From an uncultured Clostridia bacterium (lineage in GTDB: Bacteria; Bacillota_A; Clostridia; TANB77; CAG-508), in NCBI GenBank assembly GCA_947627825.1, contig CANQXO010000075.1, positions 1-6,864 of the forward strand: a DNA stretch of 6,864 nucleotides. Reading direction: 5' to 3'. The notes beneath the pieces were generated by a model that was not told the origin of the DNA, did not search any database, and was given only the letters and a program-made list of their open reading frames with translations. A program made the translations under genes and the position numbers. Position 1 is the first letter of the stretch. Each line of letters begins with the position of its first letter. Positions 1-6,392 of this stretch are shown here, piece by piece.

Positions 1-77
1 GATTCATCTCTATTTTTTATTGGTACTTGTGCTATTAGTTCTTTTGGTAAATCATAATTAAAATCTGCTACTTTCAT
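1..77 (-). CDS. queA: QueA, S-adenosylmethionine:tRNA ribosyltransferase-isomerase (N-terminal fragment, runs off the window)
   Basis: Only the first 25 codons and part of the next are in the window; the rest lies beyond base 1. The fragment contains DFNYDLPKELIAQVPIKNRD, which matches the well-conserved QueA N-terminus (pattern DFDYxLPxELIAQxPxxxRD). QueA transfers and isomerises the ribosyl group of S-adenosylmethionine onto 7-aminomethyl-7-deazaguanine in tRNA, giving epoxyqueuosine at the wobble position; it acts in the cytoplasm. Two in-frame ATGs exist, at 83 and 77. The purine-rich stretch AGAAAGAAG is well spaced for 77 and too close for 83, and family members usually begin MKxxDF, so 77 is preferred. 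The gene starts 45 nt after the stop of the metalloprotease-like gene with no terminator between, so the two are probably cotranscribed, although their functions look unrelated. Confidence 0.88.
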   Translation of the reverse strand, partial: MKVADFNYDLPKELIAQVPIKNRDE

Positions 78-122
78 TTTCATTCTTCTTTCTGTTATTT
101 GCTTTATTTGAATTTTAAAGTG

Positions 123-1526
123 TTATGCGCCTATATCACTTTCTACTAGTTCATTTTGATTTTCAATATTTTGGCTACTTCCATTACTAAACATTTTTAT
201 TAATTTCTTAAACAATATTCCTATCTCTTCAAAAATGTTGGCAGGTTCTTTTAAATCATTAAGTTCTATTGATAAATTAAAATCACTTGCTTTTGCAGGC
301 TTTTTAGTAAATATTTCCTCATTTAAACCAACATTGCCACTAGATGACCTTATTTCACAATTCAAATAATCCTTATACCAATCTTTTAAACCTACTAATT
401 TTTGATCTTGGTATCCGTAATATGAATATGAGTGTAACTCTGGTACATCATACCCATATTCTTCAGAATTTCTTTCTAAAGTGTGTAAAAATTCATGAAT
501 ATATACTTCTTCTGGGAATGTGTTTATTCTTGTATCATATTTATAAATATAATTATTAGACTCATTTGGAAGCCTTATATTTGAAAATCCTATGCCCCTA
601 TATTGCATTCCTCCAAGTCCTATCCAGTCATTTACTGGTATTTCATTTTGTGTGTTTATATCTCCCGTTCTAAATGCTATAAATATGTGGTCATATTTTC
701 CAGCATCTATATATTTATCCAACGTTTCCTTAACATCTGTTGGAGATACATAATACCCATTATCTTTGTCATGTGACATTGTAGTTATTTCTTCTTTTAC
801 TTCTTTTACTTCATATCTAGCATTTATTTTTCCTTTAGATAACTCTGATAATGATGTTTTAAATCTTTCAATACAAGCTTTCATATCTTCTTTATCCTCT
901 TCTGATAAATGCAATTTTATATTCTTTTCTCCACTATCATAAGGTATATTTACATTAACATTGTCAAATAGCAAACATAAGAAATTCCATGTGTTTGATA
1001 TATCTGCACTTCCAGATTCTATCTTAAAATCTGAAAACCATGCTGTTCCTTTTGAATTTCCTGCATAACCACCTAATCTAAACCCTACCTCTACCATTGT
1101 TTTATCTTTTGAATTAAATACAAATTCAAGCTTTGTCCAATCTGTTGTACCAGTTACATCTACAGATTTTTCCATAGTTTTATTTAGACATATATGTGCT
1201 CCTGCATCTACATTACTTTCCTCATTTTCTACATTTTCAGTTTTTACCATACAAGTAACTCTATATGATGTATTTGGAGATACTGGTATTTCTTTATAAA
1301 ACATGGCGTCATTATATTGCTCACTATGTATTTTATAACTATTTACTTCAGAATATTTTACCTTACTATCTCTTTCGAATTCAGAAAGCCCCCTATTATA
1401 TTCTGCCTTTACATACTCATTAAAATTGTATTTAGAATAAATTAAATATGCTATTACTAAAATAGCAATTATAATTACCAAAAATAAAATTTTTCCTATT
1501 ACTTTTAATACTTTTCTTGTGTTCAT
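123..1526 (-). CDS. Membrane-anchored extracellular protein with CBM-like jelly-roll and HExxH metalloprotease-like domain
   Basis: A 467-residue protein. A Lys/Arg-rich start is followed by one hydrophobic helix (about 11-30) without a clear cleavage site, suggesting a membrane tether with the rest outside. Residues about 75-172 resemble carbohydrate-binding jelly-roll domains of the CBM4/9 type: IPVSPNTSYRVTCMVKT, then GTTDWTKLEFVFNS, then GTAWFSDFKIESG. Residues about 200-400 hold a putative zinc-peptidase region with HEFLH at 344-348, where H344 and H348 would bind zinc and E345 would be the catalytic base. The motif lacks the metzincin HExxHxxGxxH extension, so the third ligand is unclear; E355, E356, D360 and H365 are candidates. 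The C-terminus has a possible amphipathic helix (about 430-447) and no sortase motif. The start is ATG with an AAGGA-type ribosome site upstream. It has its own promoter (1619-1647). Proteolytic activity and substrate are inferred from the motif only; I recognise no named family. Confidence 0.85.
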   Translation of the reverse strand: MNTRKVLKVIGKILFLVIIIAILVIAYLIYSKYNFNEYVKAEYNRGLSEFERDSKVKYSEVNSYKIHSEQYNDAMFYKEIPVSPNTSYRVTCMVKTENVENEESNVDAGAHICLNKTMEKSVDVTGTTDWTKLEFVFNSKDKTMVEVGFRLGGYAGNSKGTAWFSDFKIESGSADISNTWNFLCLLFDNVNVNIPYDSGEKNIKLHLSEEDKEDMKACIERFKTSLSELSKGKINARYEVKEVKEEITTMSHDKDNGYYVSPTDVKETLDKYIDAGKYDHIFIAFRTGDINTQNEIPVNDWIGLGGMQYRGIGFSNIRLPNESNNYIYKYDTRINTFPEEVYIHEFLHTLERNSEEYGYDVPELHSYSYYGYQDQKLVGLKDWYKDYLNCEIRSSSGNVGLNEEIFTKKPAKASDFNLSIELNDLKEPANIFEEIGILFKKLIKMFSNGSSQNIENQNELVESDIGA

Positions 1527-1618
1527 AAAATTTCCATTCCTTTCTTGCTTTGCTCATAAGGTATATATAGTAATGAAAAATTATTTCTTTCAAACTATTT
1601 TCCTTTTTCTATTGTAAT

Positions 1619-1647
1619 ATTATACTAAATTTTCAAGCTATACACAA
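1619..1647 (-). promoter_or_regulatory. Sigma-A-type promoter for the metalloprotease-like gene and queA
   Basis: On the minus strand, a -35 box TTGTGT (1647-1642) is separated by exactly 17 bp from a perfect -10 box TATAAT (1624-1619). Transcription would begin near 1612, giving a leader of about 85 nt before the ATG at 1526. It lies downstream of the terminator of the preceding operon, which is where an independent promoter would be needed. AT-rich DNA yields such matches by chance, but the consensus -10, ideal spacing and position together are good support. Confidence 0.65.
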
Positions 1648-1728
1648 TAGTTAATCTCATTTTATTTTTAATTTTATAGAAAATATTAATATGTTATTCG
1701 TTTAGTATTGTTTAACTAATTATATGCT

Positions 1729-1763
1729 AAAAAATGGGGCTACCATTTACGACAGCCTCATTT
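1729..1763 (-). terminator. Intrinsic terminator ending the surface-protein operon
   Basis: Read on the minus strand, a 13-bp stem (1763-1751 with 1744-1732; one A/C mismatch, two G-U pairs, central GGCU/AGCC) closes a 6-nt loop and runs straight into six T residues (1734-1729). It is the only GC-richer patch in an otherwise very AT-rich gap and sits 35 nt after the stop of the Ig-like surface protein gene. On the plus strand the stem is not followed by a T-run, so it acts in the minus direction. The rest of the gap (1527-1797) holds only the promoter at 1619-1647. Confidence 0.85.
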
Positions 1764-1797
1764 ACATTATATTTAATATATTTAATTATTTTTAATT

Positions 1798-3270
1798 TTA
1801 TTTAATGTCCATATTCTTTCTATATTTTTTCATTGCTACAATTCCAATAACTGCAATTATTGCTATTACTACAAATATAGCTAAACTTTCACCTGTTTGT
1901 GGTATTGTTCCTTGAGCCATAGTATTGTCTTTACCACTTGTTGTTCCTGCGTTATTACCACTATTGCTCGTTCCAGAGTTACTACCATTATTAGTACTTC
2001 CGCTATTACCTCCATTGTTTGTGCTAGAGTTACTACCATTGTTGCTACTGTTATTGTTTGAACCTCCACTGCTTTGTCCACTATTATTTCCTGAATTAGT
2101 ATCTTGATTTCCAGTATTATTATTATCTATTCCATCCACATTTGCTCTTATATAATTTGTTCCTGTTATTGATGGACAACTAAGTTTTGCATCATTTCCA
2201 GTTTCATCCTTAATTGTTCCACCTTCTAAACTAACAGTAGCAAGTTGACCAACGTCTGTTGCTTGAATATTATATGAGTATTCAATAAAATGTGCTGTTC
2301 CTGAAGTTTTAATTATTCCATTTGTTACACTTCTTACGGGACTTTCTCCAAATTTAATTTTTAAAGTTGGTACTGACGTTCCTGTAATTGTTTCACTAAA
2401 ATATACACCTATTTTTACTGTTTGACCTGTTTTATATGTTCCAGATAATGGAGTTATAACTTTTATAGATTCTACTGTTGGTACATCTACATCTAATCCT
2501 TCTATATATTGTTCCACTTTAGTTGCTTCTGGTATACCATCATGTATTATGCAACCATATATATCTTTGCAACCATCTCCTGTAAGTCTTAACCATAAGA
2601 AATATAAACCTGGTTCTTTATGACTATTTTCACCAAAAGTTGAACTAGTATCTTGAACGTTCCAGCCTGTTGTAGGATGATTAGGCAAATAATTTTCTAA
2701 AGTAGATATGTCATCTCCATTATTCTTAACTTTTAAAAATTGTTCTATAAATGTTTTATCTTTTACTATTTGAAATTTATAATAAGTTTTTTTAGTTCCA
2801 AGCAAATCATACCCTCCTATACTATCATAAACATCGTGTACATTATAACTTCCTTTGTCATAGGCTGTATAACTAGTTGCTTGTAAAAGTGGTAATTTTA
2901 AATTTACATCCAATTTTGCTACATATGTACCACTTTCATTATTTTTTTCCCTTACAAATAAAGTTCCTACATCTGCTACTCGTAAAACTTCAACAATTCC
3001 TGTTGTTCCAGATCCTAAATTAACTTTTAGTGTACTTGTTGTTTTTTCAGTTACATCAAACCATTTTGATGGTACACTTCCTTGTGTAGCTAATCCATAT
3101 TCGTATGCTTTTTCTGTTTGTAATTCTAAACCTGATAAATTAATTACTATTGAACCATCATTACTTGGTATAGTTCTTGTATAACTTACTGCAGCATCTA
3201 CTTTAGTAGACATTATAAATAACCCTATACTAGTTATTATTAATATTAAAAAATACTTTACAGTTTTCAT
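1798..3270 (-). CDS. Cell-wall-anchored surface protein: Ig-like domain, Asn/Ser/Gly linker, IPQTGE sorting signal
   Basis: A 490-residue secreted protein. Residues 1-26 form a signal peptide with likely cleavage after KVDA. Residues about 27-265 are a beta-rich region I do not recognise, with a Cys pair in GCKDIYGC that could form a disulfide. Residues about 265-375 (from VESIKVITPLSGTYKTGQTV through GGTIKDETGNDA) resemble bacterial Ig-like repeats of the SwmB type found in adhesins. An Asn/Ser/Gly/Thr linker (about 383-448) probably spans the wall. IPQTGE (456-461), a hydrophobic helix and the basic tail KKYRK form a sortase signal. An earlier in-frame ATG exists at 3285, but it has no ribosome site; GGAGG (3283-3279) is 8 nt from the ATG at 3270, the spacing also used by pspA and the GIDE-like gene, so 3270 is the start. 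It begins 26 nt after the VWA gene's stop and ends the operon. Role is likely adhesion or surface structure; ligand unknown. Confidence 0.88.
   Translation of the reverse strand: MKTVKYFLILIITSIGLFIMSTKVDAAVSYTRTIPSNDGSIVINLSGLELQTEKAYEYGLATQGSVPSKWFDVTEKTTSTLKVNLGSGTTGIVEVLRVADVGTLFVREKNNESGTYVAKLDVNLKLPLLQATSYTAYDKGSYNVHDVYDSIGGYDLLGTKKTYYKFQIVKDKTFIEQFLKVKNNGDDISTLENYLPNHPTTGWNVQDTSSTFGENSHKEPGLYFLWLRLTGDGCKDIYGCIIHDGIPEATKVEQYIEGLDVDVPTVESIKVITPLSGTYKTGQTVKIGVYFSETITGTSVPTLKIKFGESPVRSVTNGIIKTSGTAHFIEYSYNIQATDVGQLATVSLEGGTIKDETGNDAKLSCPSITGTNYIRANVDGIDNNNTGNQDTNSGNNSGQSSGGSNNNSSNNGSNSSTNNGGNSGSTNNGSNSGTSNSGNNAGTTSGKDNTMAQGTIPQTGESLAIFVVIAIIAVIGIVAMKKYRKNMDIK
1880..1936. repeat. 57-bp perfect direct repeat, copy 1 (sorting-signal module)
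   Basis: This stretch is identical over all 57 bases to 3376-3432. It encodes the GKDNTMAQGTIPQTGESLA region just before and through the sortase motif of the Ig-like protein. Similarity continues more loosely to the stop codon (to about 1801), covering the membrane helix and charged tail, and drops off on the other side. Confidence 0.95.
1937..2120 (-). repeat. Low-complexity region coding the Asn/Ser/Gly linker
   Basis: This stretch within the Ig-like protein gene uses mainly AAT/AAC, AGT/AGC, GGT/GGA and ACT codons, giving a Gly/Asn/Ser/Thr-only linker. A 15-base word repeats exactly at 1975-1989 and 2026-2040 (51 bp, 17 codons apart), and NNGSNS recurs in the protein. The structure suggests growth by in-frame slippage or duplication. 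Length variation between strains would be expected. Confidence 0.75.
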
Positions 3271-3296
3271 TTTATTTTCCTCCATTTTATTTTTAA

Positions 3297-4787
3297 TTAT
3301 ATGTCCATATTCTTTTTATATTTGTTCATTGCTACTATTCCAATAACTACAACTATTGAAATTACTGCAAAAATTGCTAAACTTTCACCTGTTTGTGGTA
3401 TTGTTCCTTGAGCCATAGTATTGTCTTTACCAGTAGTTGTACCTCCTCCTGTACCATTACCATCAATATTAACATCAGGAATATCTGGTTCACGTTCTTC
3501 TTCCTTTTGAGTTAATTTTATTTGTGGACTATCTGTTAAAGTTACTGTATATGACTTTTCATTAGTATCTTTATATGTAAGTACAACTTTTTCATTTGTA
3601 GATATTACCTTATCTAACAATTCCTCATTATCCATATCTTTTAATTTTAATTTATATTTAACTGTTGCAGTTTCATCACCTTTTAAAGTATCCATATTCC
3701 AAGTTATTGTATGGTTTTCTTCATCAATTACATCTGATATTTCTCCAACATTAGGTTTTCCGACGTATTCAAATGTAAAGTTTTCTGTTATATCTTCTGG
3801 AAAATAATCGACTATTTCTACTGTATTTATTGGATTACTTATTTTACTTGAAACATCTTTAAAAATTTCTTCTGTAATGACACTATCTACATCTGTACTT
3901 TGTGCTAAATAATACTTATCAGCTGTGGGGTTCGTAGGTGTTCCAAATATTCTCTCTGCAGCTTCTAAACTTTCTTCTAATGTTTGATTCTCACCCCACA
4001 CACTATTTCCATTTTCATCTTTATCTGTTGCATCCATTCCTGTAAGCATTGCTATTGTGTATATTCCTTTTTTCTTTAAATCTAATATCGTTTGCTTTGT
4101 ATTATTTTGTACTTCAATTGCTTTTTCTGATACTACATTATTTCCTGCACTATTTCCTTTCGCATCTGAAGTTGGTATTCCATCCGTTAATAAAATTATG
4201 ACTTTATTTCCCGCATTTTCAGAAAAGTTATTTTCGGCATTTTTTAGTCCTGCATCTATATTTGTACCACCCATATATCCATTTCTCGTTTTTTGATCAT
4301 TTACAGCTTTTAATATAGTATCTTCATCTTCTGTTAATTTCTGTCTCATAGAAGCATCATACATACCAGCAAAAATTCCTTCAAAGTCAATTAAACCAAC
4401 TTTAATATTTTTAGAAATATCAAACATTGACTTTACTAATTGATAAGCACTATCTACTACTAATTGTTTTCTACTAACTCCTGCAGTTGTCATAAAATCC
4501 ATAGATGGTGAATTATCTATAACAAGAAATACTTCTGTAGCTGATACTGTTTCAGTTTCTTTTTTTGTATTTGATAGCTTTAACTCAACTGTAACCTCTC
4601 CATTTTCTGGATCAGAATTTACAATTGATTTTGATATATATCCTTGGTCATTCTCTAAATTTTTAGTAGTACTAGATTCTTTTACTACCTGTAGTATGTT
4701 AGTACTTGCTGCATTAACACTTGTAATACCACTAGCACAAATTAAAATTAATACTATTCCTATTATTAAAATTTTTTTCATTTTCAT
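3297..4787 (-). CDS. Cell-wall-anchored VWA-domain surface protein with intact MIDAS and IPQTGE sorting signal
   Basis: A 496-residue secreted protein. Residues 1-26 are a signal peptide (cleavage near SVNA-A). A short beta region (about 45-85) precedes a von Willebrand factor A domain (about 85-320). Its metal-ion-dependent adhesion site is complete: DNSPS gives D91, S93 and S95, GGTN gives T175, and LLTDG gives D202. Residues about 320-425 form a beta domain (NTVEIVDYFPEDI, then TITWNMDTLKGDETATVKYK) like the stalk domains that follow VWA in Gram-positive pilus-tip and adhesin proteins. An acidic and Gly-rich stretch leads to IPQTGE (463-468), a membrane helix and a short Lys/Asn tail. The first ATG is chosen because a GAGGG ribosome site lies 6 nt upstream; it would be too far for the second ATG at 4781. 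It lies 53 nt after the GIDE-like gene and 26 nt before the Ig-like gene. Likely role: metal-dependent binding of a surface or matrix ligand; the partner is unknown. Confidence 0.92.
   Translation of the reverse strand: MKMKKILIIGIVLILICASGITSVNAASTNILQVVKESSTTKNLENDQGYISKSIVNSDPENGEVTVELKLSNTKKETETVSATEVFLVIDNSPSMDFMTTAGVSRKQLVVDSAYQLVKSMFDISKNIKVGLIDFEGIFAGMYDASMRQKLTEDEDTILKAVNDQKTRNGYMGGTNIDAGLKNAENNFSENAGNKVIILLTDGIPTSDAKGNSAGNNVVSEKAIEVQNNTKQTILDLKKKGIYTIAMLTGMDATDKDENGNSVWGENQTLEESLEAAERIFGTPTNPTADKYYLAQSTDVDSVITEEIFKDVSSKISNPINTVEIVDYFPEDITENFTFEYVGKPNVGEISDVIDEENHTITWNMDTLKGDETATVKYKLKLKDMDNEELLDKVISTNEKVVLTYKDTNEKSYTVTLTDSPQIKLTQKEEEREPDIPDVNIDGNGTGGGTTTGKDNTMAQGTIPQTGESLAIFAVISIVVVIGIVAMNKYKKNMDI
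3376..3432. repeat. 57-bp perfect direct repeat, copy 2 (sorting-signal module)
   Basis: Identical to 1880-1936; encodes the matching sortase-signal region of the VWA protein. Identity continues imperfectly to the stop codon on the 3' side, so the two genes share a common C-terminal anchoring module of about 45 residues while their ectodomains are unrelated. Confidence 0.95.
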
Positions 4788-4808
4788 ATGTTTCCCTCTT
4801 TATTTTTC

Positions 4809-4836
4809 ATTATTTAATAACTTTATAAACTTACAA
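4809..4836 (-). promoter_or_regulatory. Possible weak internal promoter before the VWA gene
   Basis: In the 53-nt gap after the GIDE-like gene, TTGTAA (4836-4831) is followed after 16 bp by AATAAT (4814-4809) on the minus strand. A transcript would start only a few bases before the ribosome site GAGGG (4798-4794). The match is imperfect and the DNA is nearly all A and T, so this may be chance. If real, the two surface proteins could be expressed without the upstream membrane genes. Confidence 0.25.
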
Positions 4837-4840
4837 AATT

Positions 4841-5632
4841 TTAATTTCTTTTAATAAAAAACATAACTACTATTCCTCTAACTATTGCAGCCATTCCTAC
4901 AAAAAGTGCAAATTTTGAATTTTTATCAGATGTGTTTACCATATCTTCTTCAGATTTTGTACTAACAATAAATGGTTTTTTAGCATCCATTGGCTTTCCT
5001 ATATGAATTACATTACCTACTCTAAATGCTTCACCTATTACATATAAACTTTGGTTTAAATTTATTGTTTTTTCAATCATTCTAAACCCTAAAGTCTCTG
5101 CTCCAAATCTATCCCATGAAAATCTATTAAAATATCTATACCCTGAAAGATTATTTTTAGGTTCAAATCTATCAAAAGTAGTAGGAATATCTAACTCGCA
5201 ACCTGTAGCATTTACCTCTAAAACAACCTCTCCTGTTCCATCAGTCATACTAATTTCTTGGCTTGTTTTTTCATCAGATATCACATTTTCTGCTTTATTT
5301 GTTCTAGTATTATAATTTCCATTTGCATCTCTATATTGTTCTTTTACTTCTGTAACCTGTGATAGTTTAGATTCACAATATGCAACTTTTTTGCTTGAAA
5401 ATGGCGTTTCCACATTGGCTTGTGTAACAACATTTCCTTTTAGTTCTACATATTCTCTATAATCATTTCCCATTCCAGAAGCATCCATTTGGCTAAACAT
5501 ATCTTGAAGTTCTGAAATTTTTTTGGTTTGCATATATTTCATTTCCATAGAATTATTTTTCATTTTTGGTCTCATGTAAAATATTGCAGCCAAACCAATA
5601 GCAATAAGGGCCAACCCCATTATTATGTTCAT
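4841..5632 (-). CDS. GIDE-like domain membrane protein (no RING), partner gene of PspA
   Basis: A 263-residue protein with a hydrophobic helix at each end (about 2-20 and 241-259), the middle being one soluble domain. The core resembles the GIDE domain known from the mitochondrial E3 ligase MUL1/MULAN and its prokaryotic relatives: YVELKGNVV (61-69), TPFSSKKVAYCES (76-88), a charged loop, DGTGEVVLEV (131-140), LGFRMIEKTI (181-190), LYVIGEAF (196-203) and PFIVSTKSEED (220-230). No RING finger or other catalytic motif is present, so ubiquitin-ligase activity should not be assumed; the bacterial domain is thought to act at membranes. The start has AGGAGG (5646-5641) 8 nt upstream. It lies 43 nt after pspA, across an inverted repeat, and is likely cotranscribed with it. 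I infer a role in membrane maintenance with PspA; the biochemical function is unknown. Family assignment is by motif pattern only. Confidence 0.8.
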   Translation of the reverse strand: MNIIMGLALIAIGLAAIFYMRPKMKNNSMEMKYMQTKKISELQDMFSQMDASGMGNDYREYVELKGNVVTQANVETPFSSKKVAYCESKLSQVTEVKEQYRDANGNYNTRTNKAENVISDEKTSQEISMTDGTGEVVLEVNATGCELDIPTTFDRFEPKNNLSGYRYFNRFSWDRFGAETLGFRMIEKTINLNQSLYVIGEAFRVGNVIHIGKPMDAKKPFIVSTKSEEDMVNTSDKNSKFALFVGMAAIVRGIVVMFFIKRN

Positions 5633-5649
5633 TTGTTGTTCCTCCTATC

Positions 5650-5678
5650 TAGAAAAAGTAATTTTGATACTTTTTCTA
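5650..5678 (-). other. Intercistronic hairpin between pspA and the GIDE-like gene
   Basis: A perfect 11-bp inverted repeat (5678-5668 with 5660-5650 on the minus strand) with a 7-nt loop. The left arm contains the pspA stop codon TAG, and the right arm ends 3 nt before the AGGAGG ribosome site of the next gene. The right arm carries five T residues but is not followed by a T-run and the stem is AU-rich, so it is at best a leaky terminator. It may instead adjust relative expression of the two genes through mRNA stability or ribosome access. Confidence 0.6.
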
Positions 5679-6347
5679 ATTTCCACCATTCATTTCATTT
5701 TTTAATTTTTCTAATTCTGCATTAACTGCATTTTCTTTATCCATTTGAGCAAATGGATCTGATTCTGATTCTTGTACTCCAGAAACATCTGCAAATGCAT
5801 CTGCTTGAGATTCCTTTGCTTCAATTTTTTGCTCCATTTTATCCATTTTAGCAAAAGCACTTTTGCTATCCATACTTCCTAAAGTTTTAGCCATATCTGC
5901 TTTAGCATCTGCCATTCTACTTCTAGCAACTAACATAGCTTGTTTGCTTCTTGCTTCTTCTAATTTTTGTTTTAATATATCTACTTGAGATTTTATTTCA
6001 TTTACTTGTGCTTCCATTGAATTAACCATCTCTTGGTACTGACTAACCATTTTATCTTGTTTTACTTTATTTTCCAATGCTTGTTTTGCTAATTCTTCAT
6101 TTCCTTGCTCCAAGCAAGTTTTAGCTTTTGCTTGCCATGTATTTGATTGTTCTTGTGCCTCTTCTAATTGTTTTTTCACTTGATTTAAGCTTCCCATTGC
6201 TGTACCTAAACCTTGTGTTGATTTTCTTAATTGTTCCTCCATATCTATAATTATTTGTTTTACCATCTTTTCTGGATCTTCTGCCTTGTCTATTAAATCA
6301 TTAATATTTGATCTTACTAAATCACTTAATCTTTCAAAAATTGCCAT
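5676..6347 (-). CDS. pspA: PspA/IM30 family membrane-stress protein
   Basis: A 223-residue protein, the usual length for the PspA/IM30 (Vipp1) family. It opens with the family's amphipathic helix (MAIFERLSDLVRSNINDLID) followed by the hallmark EDPEKM at 23-28, then a long coiled-coil (about 28-185) rich in Glu, Gln, Lys and Ala. The tail includes ESDPFAQMDKE and a final short helix. Family members have an ESCRT-III fold, form rings or rods on the inner face of the cytoplasmic membrane, and protect or remodel it under envelope stress. AGGAGG (6361-6356) sits 8 nt before the ATG. The neighbours are membrane proteins: a four-helix protein 45 nt upstream and a GIDE-like protein 43 nt downstream, likely a functional unit. 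No pspF, pspB/C or liaFSR genes are in the window, so control of expression is not visible here. The symbol denotes family, not proven orthology to E. coli PspA or Bacillus LiaH. Confidence 0.95.
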   Translation of the reverse strand: MAIFERLSDLVRSNINDLIDKAEDPEKMVKQIIIDMEEQLRKSTQGLGTAMGSLNQVKKQLEEAQEQSNTWQAKAKTCLEQGNEELAKQALENKVKQDKMVSQYQEMVNSMEAQVNEIKSQVDILKQKLEEARSKQAMLVARSRMADAKADMAKTLGSMDSKSAFAKMDKMEQKIEAKESQADAFADVSGVQESESDPFAQMDKENAVNAELEKLKNEMNGGN

Positions 6348-6392
6348 TTTAAATTCCTCCTATTACTTATAATTTCATAAATTGTAGTTTTA

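Noticed and set aside
84..122. Possible terminator between the metalloprotease-like gene and queA
   Set aside because: Only a 5-bp A/T-rich stem (CTTTA/TAAAG) can form and no T-run follows on the minus strand.
344..559. Plus-strand open frame of 71 codons
   Set aside because: It lies fully opposite the HExxH-containing part of the metalloprotease-like gene, has no ribosome site, and its protein is composition-driven with no recognisable domain.
1683..1719. AT-rich palindrome ATATTAATAT and a TTAGT/ACTAA inverted pair upstream of the promoter at 1619-1647
   Set aside because: Such short A/T palindromes are expected by chance at this composition; no recognised operator matches.
1881..2081. 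Minus-strand open frame of 66 codons overlapping the Ig-like gene
   Set aside because: It is a shifted frame of the low-complexity linker and sorting-signal region, with no ribosome site of its own.
1925..2107. Plus-strand open frame of 60 codons rich in Leu and Pro, looking like a membrane peptide
   Set aside because: It is the complement of the Asn/Ser/Gly linker repeats; the Leu/Pro content follows from antisense reading of those codons.
4057..4296. Plus-strand open frame of 79 codons rich in Phe and Pro
   Set aside because: It is opposite the VWA domain including the D202 region of the MIDAS, and shows no start signals.
4730..4745. Possible lipobox around Cys17 of the VWA protein signal peptide
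   Set aside because: The residue before Cys is Ile, where a lipobox needs Gly, Ala or Ser, and an ordinary signal-peptidase site and a sortase anchor are present.
5528..5725. Plus-strand open frame of 65 codons spanning the pspA/GIDE-like gap
   Set aside because: It is antisense to two well-supported genes and crosses the inverted repeat; the His/Phe-rich protein is typical of antisense frames in AT-rich DNA.
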